Below, piece after piece: positions 24,101-35,700 of a stretch of DNA of 64,000 bases. Under the pieces are notes generated by a model. It was not told where the DNA came from. It was given only the letters and a program-made list of their open reading frames with translations, and ran no database searches. Within the stretch, counting starts at the first letter, position 1. Each line of letters opens with the position of its first letter. The DNA comes from Lanius collurio (lineage: Eukaryota; Chordata; Aves; Passeriformes; Laniidae): NCBI GenBank assembly GCA_020086605.1, contig JACBWW010000018.1, forward strand, positions 11,181,389-11,245,388, given 5' to 3'. The position numbers were made by a program, and so were the translations under genes.

Positions 24101-27100
24101 GTAATTATTCATTTTAATAACTAAGATGATTAGTTAGTGTTATATGGGTCACATTGTGTGATATATTACATTAAATTGCAAAAAATTCATAACTGAGATA
24201 TGATCCCCAAATGATACTAAGTTGTTCTGTTTGCAAACCCTTCCCTCCACAGACTATCTCATATTTGCTAAAATATCACAGCAGTTTTCTTAATTCTTAT
24301 TTCCTACTTGAAGGCAACTTGTGATTCTGGTTTTGCATTGTTTTCCTGAGATGTCTGATTTTTTTTCTATTTAACTTGGGTCAAATTCTTAAACTTTATT
24401 ATGTATTACAGTCAGTAATTTGAAGTTTGAGGTTTAAACTGGTAGTCAAGTTTCTTTGATTTCTCTCATCTCTGCACTTCCACTTTTAGTAAAACTTCTC
24501 TTGCTGGTGGAGATGCTTAAGTTTAAAATAAAGCCCCCTCAATTATGTAAGAAAACTGAAAAAAATATCAAACTCTGCCAAAACATGATCTTAAATTTTA
24601 TCTTTTTTACTGTTTTTGGGGGGGCAGTATGCTTTATACTGGTAAATAGAGTCAAACTACAACATTGAAAATTTTGATTTCTAAAACTTGAGCTCAAACC
24701 CATCAAAAAAATTTACAACTTTTATGAGACATTATGAAATTTAAAAATATTCATTTTTTATTAACTCCATGATTATTTCTTTCAGCAAATTGATTGTTTT
24801 AATGAGTATTATTAATAGTAAAAAAGCTACTTAGTTCTCAGCTGAGGTTCACAGGGGTGTTTTATAAGGTGAATCTTTCTTCCATCTAAAGCTTCCTGAT
24901 TAGCTGTTTAGTGGGTGCAATGATACTTAAGGGACATTTATTTATGCTGTTTCATCGTTGAGGGTGGAAAAAAGCAACCCTAAACAAACCAGAAAAAAGC
25001 CAGCCATTCTGGTGAAGGTGATCAATAACAAATGCATCTGGGTTTTGGGTTGGAACAGTACAGACCACTGGAGCAGTCAGTATTAGGCAGTTTGGAGGCC
25101 CCAGCAGCAGCTGTGCTGTTTGTAAAGGTGCACTATGTTCCCTCCAGGGCAATCTGTTATTTCTTACAGCTGCTGGAGCTATTTTAAATTTTGTCTTTCA
25201 TGTCCTGTGAAAAATCTCTAAAACAGGTATTACAAAAGCTGTAGATGGATGTCAATAAATAGCATTTATTGTATGGAATATTTGTTAAAGGTGTTATTTC
25301 TGTTTTCATACTACAATACTTTAACTCCTGGTTACAATGTTAGTTCCCAGGGACAGTTAGTTGTATGATAGGTGGTACTGCACAGAAGGAGAGCTAAACT
25401 GAAGAGGAATTCAATAAATTTTTTCTCTTAATCCTGTTCCCCATGGTTATGAGAATGTGGCCAGGCACTGCTGCTTTCTGATGCCCTGCCATTTTCAGGG
25501 GAAAAGGCCTGGGACTATGGGCAGTCTAATTGATGGCTGAAGGAAAAGCGTTCTTCTGCTCACCACGAGTTCCTCCTCTCTGCCTCCTTAAGGAAGGGAA
25601 ATACTGGGCTGGATTCTGAAGTCAGTGACCAGTGGCTTGTGAGCCTTAGCTTGGAGAGGGAGGACTGAACCAGCCCCCAGCTCTTGGCATTTTGGGGTAG
25701 GAGTTTGTGCTCCGTGTGGCTCAGATGGCAAAGGGTCAGGGGTGACAGAAGGACTGCCATGCTAGTCCCAGCCTTGGGATAAGTCCCTGGCAGGCCCTGG
25801 GACCTGCTCACTTCAGTAGTTTGATTGCAGGTCTTCATTATTATGCAGTGGTTTTTGTGGTTTGTTAGTTTGTAGCCGAGTACAGGAAAGTGATGGTGGG
25901 CAGAAAAGGAGTTTTAATGAGATTACACAGAGTCTTTGGCATAAATTTGATTATTGATTTTTGGAAATTATAACTAAATGTTAAAATATTTTCTGTTTTA
26001 AATAGACATTTGATTTCTAGAAGAAAGTTCAATAGGTCAAATACTCAGCACCAGAAAAACTTCTTGTAACATTTATAACATACTGGTCTTTCTCTTTGCT
26101 GCTGTTGGCTACAGACACAGTTGAGTGATCACTGTGCTCTTCTGAGAGGATTTTTATGTTCCATTTGAATTAGGTTGCATAACCTTCAATGCAAAACTGC
26201 AATGAAAGGCAATGTTTTTTATATGCTGAATATTTTTCCCTAATGATTGCTTTTACAGAGAAGTTGGCTTCTTTCTGACAAGGGTGTGCCATGCTGCTGC
26301 TGCCATTCATGCTTTTGGGACAGAGTTCTTTATGTTAAATTAACAGAAGCAGTAGGAGTTTACCATTTGTTTGCAGTAGGGCTAGGATTTCTCTCTTGGC
26401 ATTGTAATTTTGCCCCAGCTAGTGTCACCAGTCCTTCATGAATATTTGTTTTTCTCCAATTTCCCTCCTAAGGAGAGTGAAGTAATTGGAATTCTAGATG
26501 GTATTTCAGGTATCATTTATATCTATAAATTGTACAAAAGATGCAAGTTGTCAGATTCCTCTTGTGGACTGTTGCCGTGATTTTATTCTTTTATCTTTGA
26601 GTACAACAAAGTTTGTTTCCCCTCTTCCTTTTATTATCTGCTGGCAGGCATGCCAACATGCATCTTAAACAGTCCTCTAACACACCCAAAGTGGATCAAT
26701 ATAAGCTGTTAGTGGCTATATACAAACCAGATGTTTGGAAGTTACAGTTCTCACTTCTACTCAGTCTCTAACAGAGTGTAGTAAATGAAGTTTTTGTCTT
26801 TCAGGTTAGTATGAGTCATGCTCACACAAAACAAGTAAAAGAATATTAGAACGGTGTAGGTGCAAATTAGCAGAGCTGGCTTTCTGCTGCAGGTTTAGTG
26901 CTATTTGAAGCTTCCAAAAAGCATTATTAAAAGCATCTTAGAATTACTCTCAGGCAGTTTAATAATCTTTCATTGCAAACATTTTTGTAACTGAACCTGT
27001 GCAGGTACAAAGACTTTTAATGACAGTGTACAAGACCTTTTCATTGATTTAAATGCTTTTGCTTTATGCAGCCTGAATCATACACCTGCCCCAGTCCTTT

Positions 27101-28539
27101 ACAACTGCTGTAATAAAAATCTCTACTATTTTATATTTTTAATGGTTTGTTTTCCCTTTCTGACCTCTTCAACTTTTTCATGTACTTTTTTTATAGGATC
27201 TCCTTTTTCTGGCTTCTGGTATTTTAGTACACTTTTCATAAGGTAGTCATAAGACTATTTATTTTCCTGACTCTTCAATAAAAACAAGCAGCGGCAGGTT
27301 GGTCTCCTTTAGATTAATTCCATCCTTTTTAATTTCATCAGCTCTGGAAATTGGCTCGTAGTTCAGAAGGCTTTTTTCTTCTCTCTCTCTCTAATGCACA
27401 ATGTTGAAATATTTTGAAACATGCTATTCCAGTGTCAAGCTCAAAATATCATCTTCGAAATTTTTGGGGAAAGAAGAAGGATGATAATTCATTTATCCAT
27501 CTTCCAGGAGATTTTAAACACCTTGATGATTACTGGTGAGGGAGATCTCAACCCAGATCACTTTGTCAGATGAATTTTTAAGTAGTTACAATCTGGAATA
27601 GGAAGGTTGGTCCTGTCAACATCAGAGATGTACTTGACCAGCATCATAATTTAATTAATTCCCATTAAACGCAAAGGCTGAATTGGCTGTTTTGTGCTGC
27701 CTCTGGAAGACTGCAATCACTCAACTCCTCATGAATTTTTTGTCTGCAAAGTGATTTGTTCCCTCCCTTCTCATAGTTTACTGTAGCAGAATAAGCATTT
27801 AAGAGAGAGATTTCTCTGAGCATTCTCCTGTGATTAAAGTATTTTAATGATAAGTTGATATCAAGGCACACAAGGTCTATGAAATTATGGAGTATGTCAA
27901 CAGCATGAGCTGATTACATTGTAAAGGCAAAAACCCCAACCAGAGCCCTGCAGTGAGAGCTGTGAATAGCTGAGGGTTCCTCTGAATAAAATGGGTTATA
28001 ATCAGGGAGTTACAGGCAAAATTCATCTACACAAGAAGATATAGAGATCCATAGCAAGGGTGAGCTGAAGCTTTGTACCTTCAGATTTAGAGAAAAGGGA
28101 TAAATGGGTGCAGTTAAAGGCCTGGAGAGACGTTCCATTACTTGCAGGAAATCCCCTGGGTTGGTGCTGATGCATTGATACACTGAACTGGGATGTTCCT
28201 GCAGCATATCATAGGTTTGTCTTCTGACCACACATCCCACTTCTGCCAAGGTAAATGTTTGCTGGACAAAGCAAGACAAATGTGCACCTGATTGAGTGTA
28301 ATTGAAATGGATCTGAAAACTATTTGAATATGAAAATTCACAATGTAGAATTGTAATTTTTTTTTTTAAATCATTTAACTCCTTTCTCAAGATCAATTAT
28401 TTGACACTGTCCAAAACAAAAGCCAACTAACAAACATGTAACATTTTTCTTTGTGGCTCTGAAGGTGCTTTTGCTGGTGCACAGGGTGGATGACAAGCCA
28501 CACGCTTTGTATTGAGCTGGTTTGTCACACCTCTCCACT
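18119..28539. other. Noncoding sequence, no gene seen
   Basis: This long AT-rich unique stretch has homopolymer T runs at 18526-18537, 22217-22229 and 23002-23014, and a G7 run at 24618-24624. GC-richer patches lie at about 18960-19260, 23470-23660 and 25440-25830. None matches a repeat family or protein I recognise. Open frames such as 18207-18590 (plus, 127 codons), 20274-20672 (minus, 132 codons) and 28010-28396 (minus, 128 codons) are low-complexity or without recognisable domains. They lack support as genes. Confidence 0.65.
22217..22229. repeat. Homopolymer T13
   Basis: Uninterrupted run of 13 T. A second run of 13 T lies at 23002-23014. Neither is preceded by a recognisable retrotransposon body on the complementary strand. 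Confidence 0.85.
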
Positions 28540-29032
28540 GTTCTGAACTTTACTCAAACAGGAGTAATTGTTGCAAAGGCATTATTGTTTCTTGCACAAG
28601 TTGCTCTAATTTGAACCAATTAAAATATAATTACACTATTTTATGCTTAATTAGACTCTCAAGTAGCTTCTTCAGGCTAAAGTTATTCCCCTGGCTCTGT
28701 ATTTTGAGATCTCTCTTGTCTCCAATAGAAGACTCAGGTTAAATAGGAGGGCCTCTAAACTCAAGAAGTGCTGATGCTTTTAAGTTCATTAAATTACTCT
28801 TCAGGAACTTTGCTATTCCATAGTTCATTTCTTCCAGGACGTTGGAACAAGAACCATATGGTGGCGATTCGCTGCACTTGCATTTCTCAGGCTGCTCTAC
28901 TATTTCCTTTGTAAAGTGTTCAATCTCTCTTAAGTCCACACTGTGAATTCCTATAAGAAATGCCCTTGGAATAGAAATTTCCTCATTATCCCTTATGATA
29001 AGGGCTTGTGCCAAAAAATAATTTAATTTCAC
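28540..29032. other. Candidate conserved noncoding block with a minus-strand open frame
   Basis: This block has high sequence complexity, homeodomain-type cores (CTTAATTAG near 28647, CAATTAAAAT near 28618) and retained CpGs near 28865-28875. On the minus strand 28739-29032 is open for 97 codons and gives a balanced, protein-like composition with several cysteines (KCKCSESPPYGSC). There is no ATG at the upstream end, only a GTG, and I recognise no domain. It is probably regulatory or neutral DNA. An unrecognised exon or decayed gene cannot be excluded by eye. Confidence 0.3.
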
Positions 29033-29630
29033 TACTGTCTTGTCATTACTTTTAATTCCTTACATATCCCTCATCCAAAAAGAGCTTGGATTTGCTCATA
29101 CATTCACCTTGATATTAAAGCACTTAGATATTTCTATGCATACAGACACTCAAACCCATAATATGATGCTGACTTTTCAAATATTAATAGGTGTGAGCTA
29201 ACCATGGACTGCTTTCTTGTATTTTTAAAGGCATTTTTTTCTGCATAAAGAATTTGGAAAAAGGAAATAATTGAAAAAGAACTTTGACTAGTAAAAAAGA
29301 GGGGGAAAACACAAAATAGATGCCTATGAAATAGTAAGGTTCAAGCAGTTTTTATCCTCATTGCAGTGGAATTACATCTACAATTCATTTGCACCAGTAC
29401 CATCAATCACTCAGGATTTGTGTGGCTTTGATGTTAGGTACAGTGAAGTAATTTACTAGTAAGACAGTGTTCTTTAATTTTTACTCATAAAAATGGCAAA
29501 CTTCATCTTCATGTCAGTAATTTACTCACAAAGACTTACTAAGACTATATATATACAAAGACTCCAGTGTGGTATGTAAAATGGAAGATTTAGAATTTTT
29601 TTTTTTTGATGTCAGGTAAAATCAGATTTG

Positions 29631-29692
29631 CATCACATTTACGTGATTCATCACATAAATGTGATTTACATCACATTTGATGTACTTTGGAC
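29631..29692. repeat. Three tandem CATCACAT units with internal dyad symmetry
   Basis: Units begin at 29631, 29649 and 29669 with CATCACAT and are 18 and 20 bases long, the third degenerating. Units 1 and 2 each contain ATCACAT...ATGTGAT or ATCACAT...ACGTGAT, near-perfect palindromes. The same segment therefore shows both direct and inverted repetition. Confidence 0.75.
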
Positions 29693-30170
29693 TCGTGTAA
29701 GTGATCATGTGTATAAGGAAAAAGATTCTACTATTATATTCTAATGAATAATGAGTAGATATTTAATATTATCTTCAGTATCTATTGCTGCTATTGTAGT
29801 GCTTTTGTGGAGAAGAAACTCAACAGTGAGTAAAACAATTCCTGGTGGTACATTAACCTGAAATAGCTTTGCTGTCTGTGTTGTGGCAAGCCAAGAAAGG
29901 GGTTAAAAGTCTGAAATTGGTATGTAACGTTTCTCATAGCTAATCACTAATATCTCATCTTTCTATCCACCTTTTTAAGGTGCAGGGCAAATGCCTGGTT
30001 GTATTTTCACCTTGTCTTGTTTAGGAGAGACATTTACAGCAAAGAAGAGAACTCTAGGGCTAGGAATTGCTGGCTTTCCCCTGAAATTATACCCAAAATA
30101 AACCAGGCAACTACTTAATTTTTTTATACTACAGAGTATAAACAAAAGTTGTTTATTAAAAAAAAACAAA

Positions 30171-30186
30171 GAGAGAGAGAGAGAGA
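30171..30186. repeat. (GA)8 microsatellite
   Basis: Eight perfect GA units after an A-rich tract. It may be polymorphic. Confidence 0.9.
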
Positions 30187-32587
30187 CTGTAGCTAATTTA
30201 GGAATGGTAATAATGATTTTTGGTTAAGAGATGTATGAAGTGGACTATTTTATAGTCTCTGGCAAAATCCTGTTCAAGTAGATAGTTATTGATGTTTAGA
30301 AAGAGGAGAAAGAAACCTTCCCTTTCAAATGATCAATGCATATATAAATTTTTAAAATTGTAAGTAATGTTAGCATTGAAATGGAATACTTGAACTTCTG
30401 AAGAGCTCACATCTTGCAAAGGAAGAAGGTTTGCTCTCTCTCATTGGGTGTGTGGCAAAATGAAATACTATTAACTGAGTTGGAGACTTAAATGTATGGA
30501 CTCTTACTTAAATAGTGGCCTGAGGTTCACCCAGATGGGCTGACACATAAAGTAGCAGGAAATTACACCAATTTGAGTCTTTCCATAGTCTAATTCCATC
30601 TGCTGTACATTATTTAGTATTACAAATCTCAGATTCTTGACAGAATAATGTTTTCTGAACCAGGTTTTCTCTGCCAACAAATGGAATGTAGAATTCCACC
30701 TGTTTGAGGCCTATTCTTCAGAGTTTATATCCTCTGCAGATGGTAGAGGGATGCTGCAGTACTGCAGATGTCCAAAAACCCCTGCAGGTCCTTCTGAATT
30801 TATTGTGTAGCAGGTGCTGACAGAAACTAATGACACCCAACTATTTATATACCCAGCTATTATATTTTCTAATTCACTGATTTTAGGTGCAGAGAAAATT
30901 GATCATGCTGGCTGCCTGGAGATTTGAAATCTTGAAACTCGCTCACCTGTGTTACAATTCTGGACTTAATCACCAGTGCTAGATATTAGCACAAAGGCTT
31001 TTAACCTACTGTACTAACCTTTTATCTTGATGGAATAATTCTGCTTGCAAATACTGGAATGATATCTATGAAAATGTTGATAAAGCATTAGATTTTGCTT
31101 CCCCTTATTTCTGTTAGAAGTCTGAAAGCTGCTATCAGTATACATTGCATCTGTGTATGGCATTAATTCCACATGTAAGATATGGGAGTATTATTTTTAT
31201 ATCCCTTCAAAAATCCTGAACTTTTTTTAGTCAGTGTGCAAATTATCTGCTCAGGTTGGCTCTCTACATTTTTCTTTGATTCTTCATATTACACATGGAT
31301 TTTCCTCAAATGTAATTATACACATTTCTTCATACCTTTTTGACACATTATTCCTCTACTTAATCTTATTAGTGAAGTCCTAATTCTGCTTTTGACAAAG
31401 GTACTGTCACCTGTATTTTTCTGTCAACTAGTGTTCTATGACTTTTCATTTGAGATTAGTGATTCCAGAAATAGAAAAATAATTTTAAAGTACTTGTAGA
31501 AGTCAATGAAACACTCTACAGTGTCTTATTTGGGAAACATAGTTATGAATTAAAATTAAGCAACACAAGTATTTTTTTATTTTAAATCTAGTTCAATCAA
31601 AACATTTCTAGAAATTCTAATGAATATCTTTAGCCTATACTGGAAAGAAACAGGGAATATTTTTACCCACAATATTAGAGAGCCAAGACAGAAAATGCAA
31701 AGTTACCATGAGGAAACCTTGTGAGTTTTCGCCCTAAAAATTATAATATTACTTAGAATCTTGTTTAGCATGAGGCTGAGCTAATGTAAAATCTTTTTTA
31801 GTTTTGCTATTGTAAAAACACTAAATAAACAAGCAACCTTCAAAGAAATATAACAGATACTTTTGTGTAAATCAAAACTAATCAAATATTCATGACTGGT
31901 TTTTATGTGTACCTGGTAGTTTGTAAATGGAAAAGAACAAAGGAGAGCTTAAGTTGTTGGCACCTTTCTCTGCTTCCCTGCTTTCAAGCATTCACCATTC
32001 ATGTGTCTCATGGATGTTTAGCAATCCATTTCTAATCCCCTCTGATGAGAAAAAATTGTATGTAACACTTTTTCACCTGTTATTTTCTTGAACAGATGCT
32101 TTATCTGCAGTGCATGCACAGATCTGAATTGTTTCAGAAAGTTATGCAATTTGGTGTTACAGTTTGGGAACTTTGTCCTTCGGGGATATGTGTGTGCACT
32201 AATAAGTAAACAACTTGCAACGGAGATGATGAAGCATAGCTTTATTTCAGTAAATGTCACAGTATTAAAGTGAATGAGGAATAGTCAGACAAATGGGTAA
32301 TGGAGGAGAAGCATCTCTGAAAGTCTGGAGGGAGTATTTATACAACAGGGACAGTCACCAGTATAAGGTTTGTGGCTAATATTTGGCTGTTCTAAATTTT
32401 TGTACCATACTTTGAAACTTCCTTTTACATGCCAAGTGTTGCGGTGGATCCCCCTGCGCCCCACCCCCGGCCAGGCCCCTGCCGTGTGACTGAGTCAGGT
32501 CTATCTTAGGTTCCAGCCGCCCGGGCTCTGATCTGGTTGGGTGTTTGTCCCATCTCCGCCCCTGGTATCCCCTTTCCCCCTGTCTGT

Positions 32588-32594
32588 GATAAAA
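32588..32594 (+). promoter_or_regulatory. TATA-like box in the LTR
   Basis: GATAAAA lies 87 bases before the AATAAA signal, a plausible spacing for an LTR core promoter. Activity is inferred from position only. Confidence 0.45.
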
Positions 32595-32650
32595 CCAACA
32601 GGATGGAAAGCCCCTCTCTCTCACCTCGCCGACTCTGCCCAGGTCGGGTG

Positions 32651-32672
32651 CTCTGTCCCCCCCCGGACAGAG
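32651..32672 (+). promoter_or_regulatory. Stem-loop just upstream of the LTR poly(A) signal
   Basis: CTCTGTCC and GGACAGAG form a perfect 8-bp stem around a loop of six C, ending two bases before the AATAAA signal at 32675. Retroviral R regions often place a hairpin next to the poly(A) signal. The same role here is inferred. Confidence 0.6.
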
Positions 32673-32674
32673 GG

Positions 32675-32680
32675 AATAAA
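32675..32680 (+). terminator. LTR polyadenylation signal
   Basis: Canonical AATAAA in the second half of the LTR, followed by a T-rich U5-like segment. It marks the expected 3' processing region of the former provirus. Confidence 0.65.
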
Positions 32681-32752
32681 TGACTTAACATCATAAGAGG
32701 TTTGAGCTCTATTTCTTGTCTCAACTTCTGCTTCTGGTGGTAGCTGTCAACA

Positions 32753-35700
32753 AACACTGGCTTAAGTGGGGCTGCACAGTCGAGGGATATCCAGGCTGTT
32801 TGTGAATGGTCTAAGGATATTCCAAGACAGAAAGAGGCAAGCTCACCACAAAATTAAGCAGTGGACAGCTATAACACCAAGAGCCAAGAAATAATGTAAG
32901 CTGGTGTTTTCAAACAAGAGGCTGTGGGCTGTGGGAGAGGGCTGTTGGGGCAAACTGAACAGCATCACTACCCCTTCCAATAGCTAATACTTAAATACTT
33001 GGAGCAAAAATTCAACAAGCAAAAAAAGCAGTGTCAGAAATAGGGTGCTAGAACCTCATTCTGTTTCTTCTTTCAGATGCAACAGCACAGTTTGTGACAG
33101 CAGGGTTGTTACCTAGGGTATTCTCCTTTATTTTATGCAACAATTTATACATAACCATCTAAGTAATAATTAAAAAAAATATCTTGAATATATTTTATTT
33201 GCTCAAGTTTTTATGTGTAATACGTGTCACATTATTGTCAATGCACATTATCTGAGTTGCAATACAGATTTGTAATTTTTCACTTAAATTCTTTTATGCA
33301 AGTCTCTTCAGTGCCAAACACCACCTCTGTTGAAGGCTTACATCACTTTTCACCTTCAATTAGAGCATTTTTATGCTGAAATAATATTATTGGATTAATG
33401 TGTATCTGCCTATGTGAACATTGAGGCAGCAGTTTTTAATAATAAAACAGTGCATTGAACAAGGCAAAACCACTTAAAGTACAATAAAATAGGACAAATT
33501 GCCTAAGTAAAGGTTCTTAATTTTACCTGTTGTTGCAAAAAAAGGTTAGAGAATTAGTCAAACTTATTTTAATAACAGCCAAAAATCAGTACTAAATTGG
33601 AGTATTCCAAGCCACTGTTTTAAGGGCTGTTTGATTTTCTGAACACTCTGGAAAGCCACTTAGTACTATGGAACTTGAGAAAACTCAGCAAGGATATATC
33701 TAAAGAAAAACTCCCAGACACAAATATATGGAGTCTTTATGGTACTAGTATAGAAATTAGTATTTTATTAATATTCTCTGCAGATGGTTAACTACAGGAG
33801 TTATTGCTTCACATCAGGTCTGAAGGTTCTCTGTCTATAAAATGAAGTATTTATAAAACACTGAATACTGACAAAAAGGATATGAAAACTGGTGATGTTT
33901 TTCTTTTGTGCTACATAATCTCTATTATGCTAACAAAATGTCATGTACCTCTCTAAATGTTGTATTTAGGCTTCTAGGACTTATGGTCCTTCCTTTTTGA
34001 TGTGCTTTGGTTTGTTGGGAGGTTTTTTCCTTGTTTGTTTGTATTGGTTGTTTTTTTCCCTCACAATTTGAGGCAACCATAACGCATGAGCGGATAAAAA
34101 AAATTAAAGTGGGTTTTCTATCACTTGAGAGGTTTTTCTTCTACAGATTCTGTCTTGGCTAGATGAGCTCCCACTTTATTAGGCATGACACAGGAATTAG
34201 CAGATAAAACCTTATTGATATAGGTCACAGAAATCAATGCAGAAAACTGCAATAGATCAGATGCATTCTCAGGGTAAAAATCTATGATTCAAGCACTGCA
34301 AAATATGCACTGATGAAAATGTGCATGTCTTTTCAGATGAACCCTAAGAAATACTCTTGTCACCTAATTCTTATTTTACTGTCAGGGAAGAATTGGTGAG
34401 TGCATGAGGACGGGGTCTGGGAATGAATCAAGGCTTTCTTCGGATTTTTAGTATTTAAAGGATTTGGAAGAGGTAATTTTAGGAGGTGTTTGTCTTTAGT
34501 AGAGAGGTAAATGTTTCTCAGAAGTCTCAGTGAATATGAAACTACATTGAGGTCACATCAGTGCATGAGCAGTAAACACACACATAGGTTGTAGAGAATT
34601 GGGCTGTGACCCTGGGCCAAGAGATGTGGCACTAAGGAGCCTTTCCTACTAAAATTTTGGGGCTCCATGTAGGCACAGCCCCTTACTGGCAAGGTCTCAG
34701 AGCCCTGGGATGGGAGCTTTGTCCTGCCAAAGACCCTCAGTCTGCCCACTGCTGTTCTACAAGAAGCTGCTGCCCTCTATCTCTGGGAAGGGGCAGTCCC
34801 TCTTCCCTCAAAAAAACCAAAAGTGTAAATTTTCTTTATTTTGTAAAGGAGAAATTCAGATCAGTAACTATAGAAACAGACAGGCTGATCAGACTAAAAG
34901 TGAAAAGAAAATATATTAATATGAATCAATAAATCAGATACTCTAATTATGGATAACATATACTAGAAACTAACCTGAAATTTTAATTGAAAGCTCATCT
35001 GTCAAATATCCTTTCTATGGGGGATGCTTCAGTTCCATAATGAATATCAATTGTTTGACAGCATTTTAACACTGTAATCATTAACTGTTGGATCAATAAA
35101 GAGCATTGAACAGGTTCTAAAAAGAGAGCAACACATCTCTTTATATCCCTGAATTGACTCAATAGCCTAGTAATAGACAACACAAAGAAAACACCAGGGG
35201 ATGGTAGAACCCCTGTATGATTTCTTTAAAGCAAGTCGATTTGCTTCATAAAACCATCAGAAAGCACAGCCCTGCATGCAGATGGTCTCACCTGAGCTGA
35301 GAATGTATCTCAGATTTGTTTGTGCAGTTGCAGCAAGTCCAGAGGAGATTTTTTTTCTGGCTGAAGTTACTTCAAGAGAAACTGCCTTTTCTCAATGTTG
35401 TGATGCTTTGGGAGGATATTTTTCTTCTGGTCTCCACATAGCTTCAGAGCAGAGGAATATCTGATAAGTAGAATTTTTTTAGATTAAATTTGGCCTGAGT
35501 CCAAATGTTGAGTGCTGAGCCTAGCAGTGGCACTTAGCAAGGCACCATTTCAGAGCTATTTTCTGCCCCCCAATTCACAGTCTGGCATGGTGACTGAAGT
35601 ATTTAACACTGATGTCTGACTATTTTCTTGTGGTATGGCAGACATTTATTTTTAGCATTTATGAATGATTTGTTGCTAATTATCTACACACTGGAAATAC

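Larger units (their letters stand above)
29033..32436. other. Noncoding sequence with short repeats
   Basis: AT-rich unique DNA. It contains the CATCACAT cluster at 29631-29692 and a (GA)8 microsatellite at 30171-30186 preceded by an A9 tract. No gene, RNA or transposable element was recognised. Confidence 0.7.
32437..32752 (+). mobile_element. Solo LTR of an endogenous retrovirus
   Basis: A sharply bounded, GC- and CpG-rich block of about 316 bases in AT-rich surroundings. It begins TGTTGC and ends GTCAACA, so it has the TG...CA ends and a 5-bp terminal inverted repeat (TGTTG/CAACA) typical of retroviral LTRs. Internal order is that of U3-R-U5: a C-rich U3, a TATA-like GATAAAA at 32588-32594, an AATAAA signal at 32675-32680, then a T-rich U5-like end. 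No gag, pol or env sequence and no second LTR lie nearby, so it is a solo LTR left by recombination. I see no clear target-site duplication (GCCAAG before, AACACT after), so the exact ends are uncertain. The retroviral class cannot be decided from the LTR alone. Confidence 0.7.
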
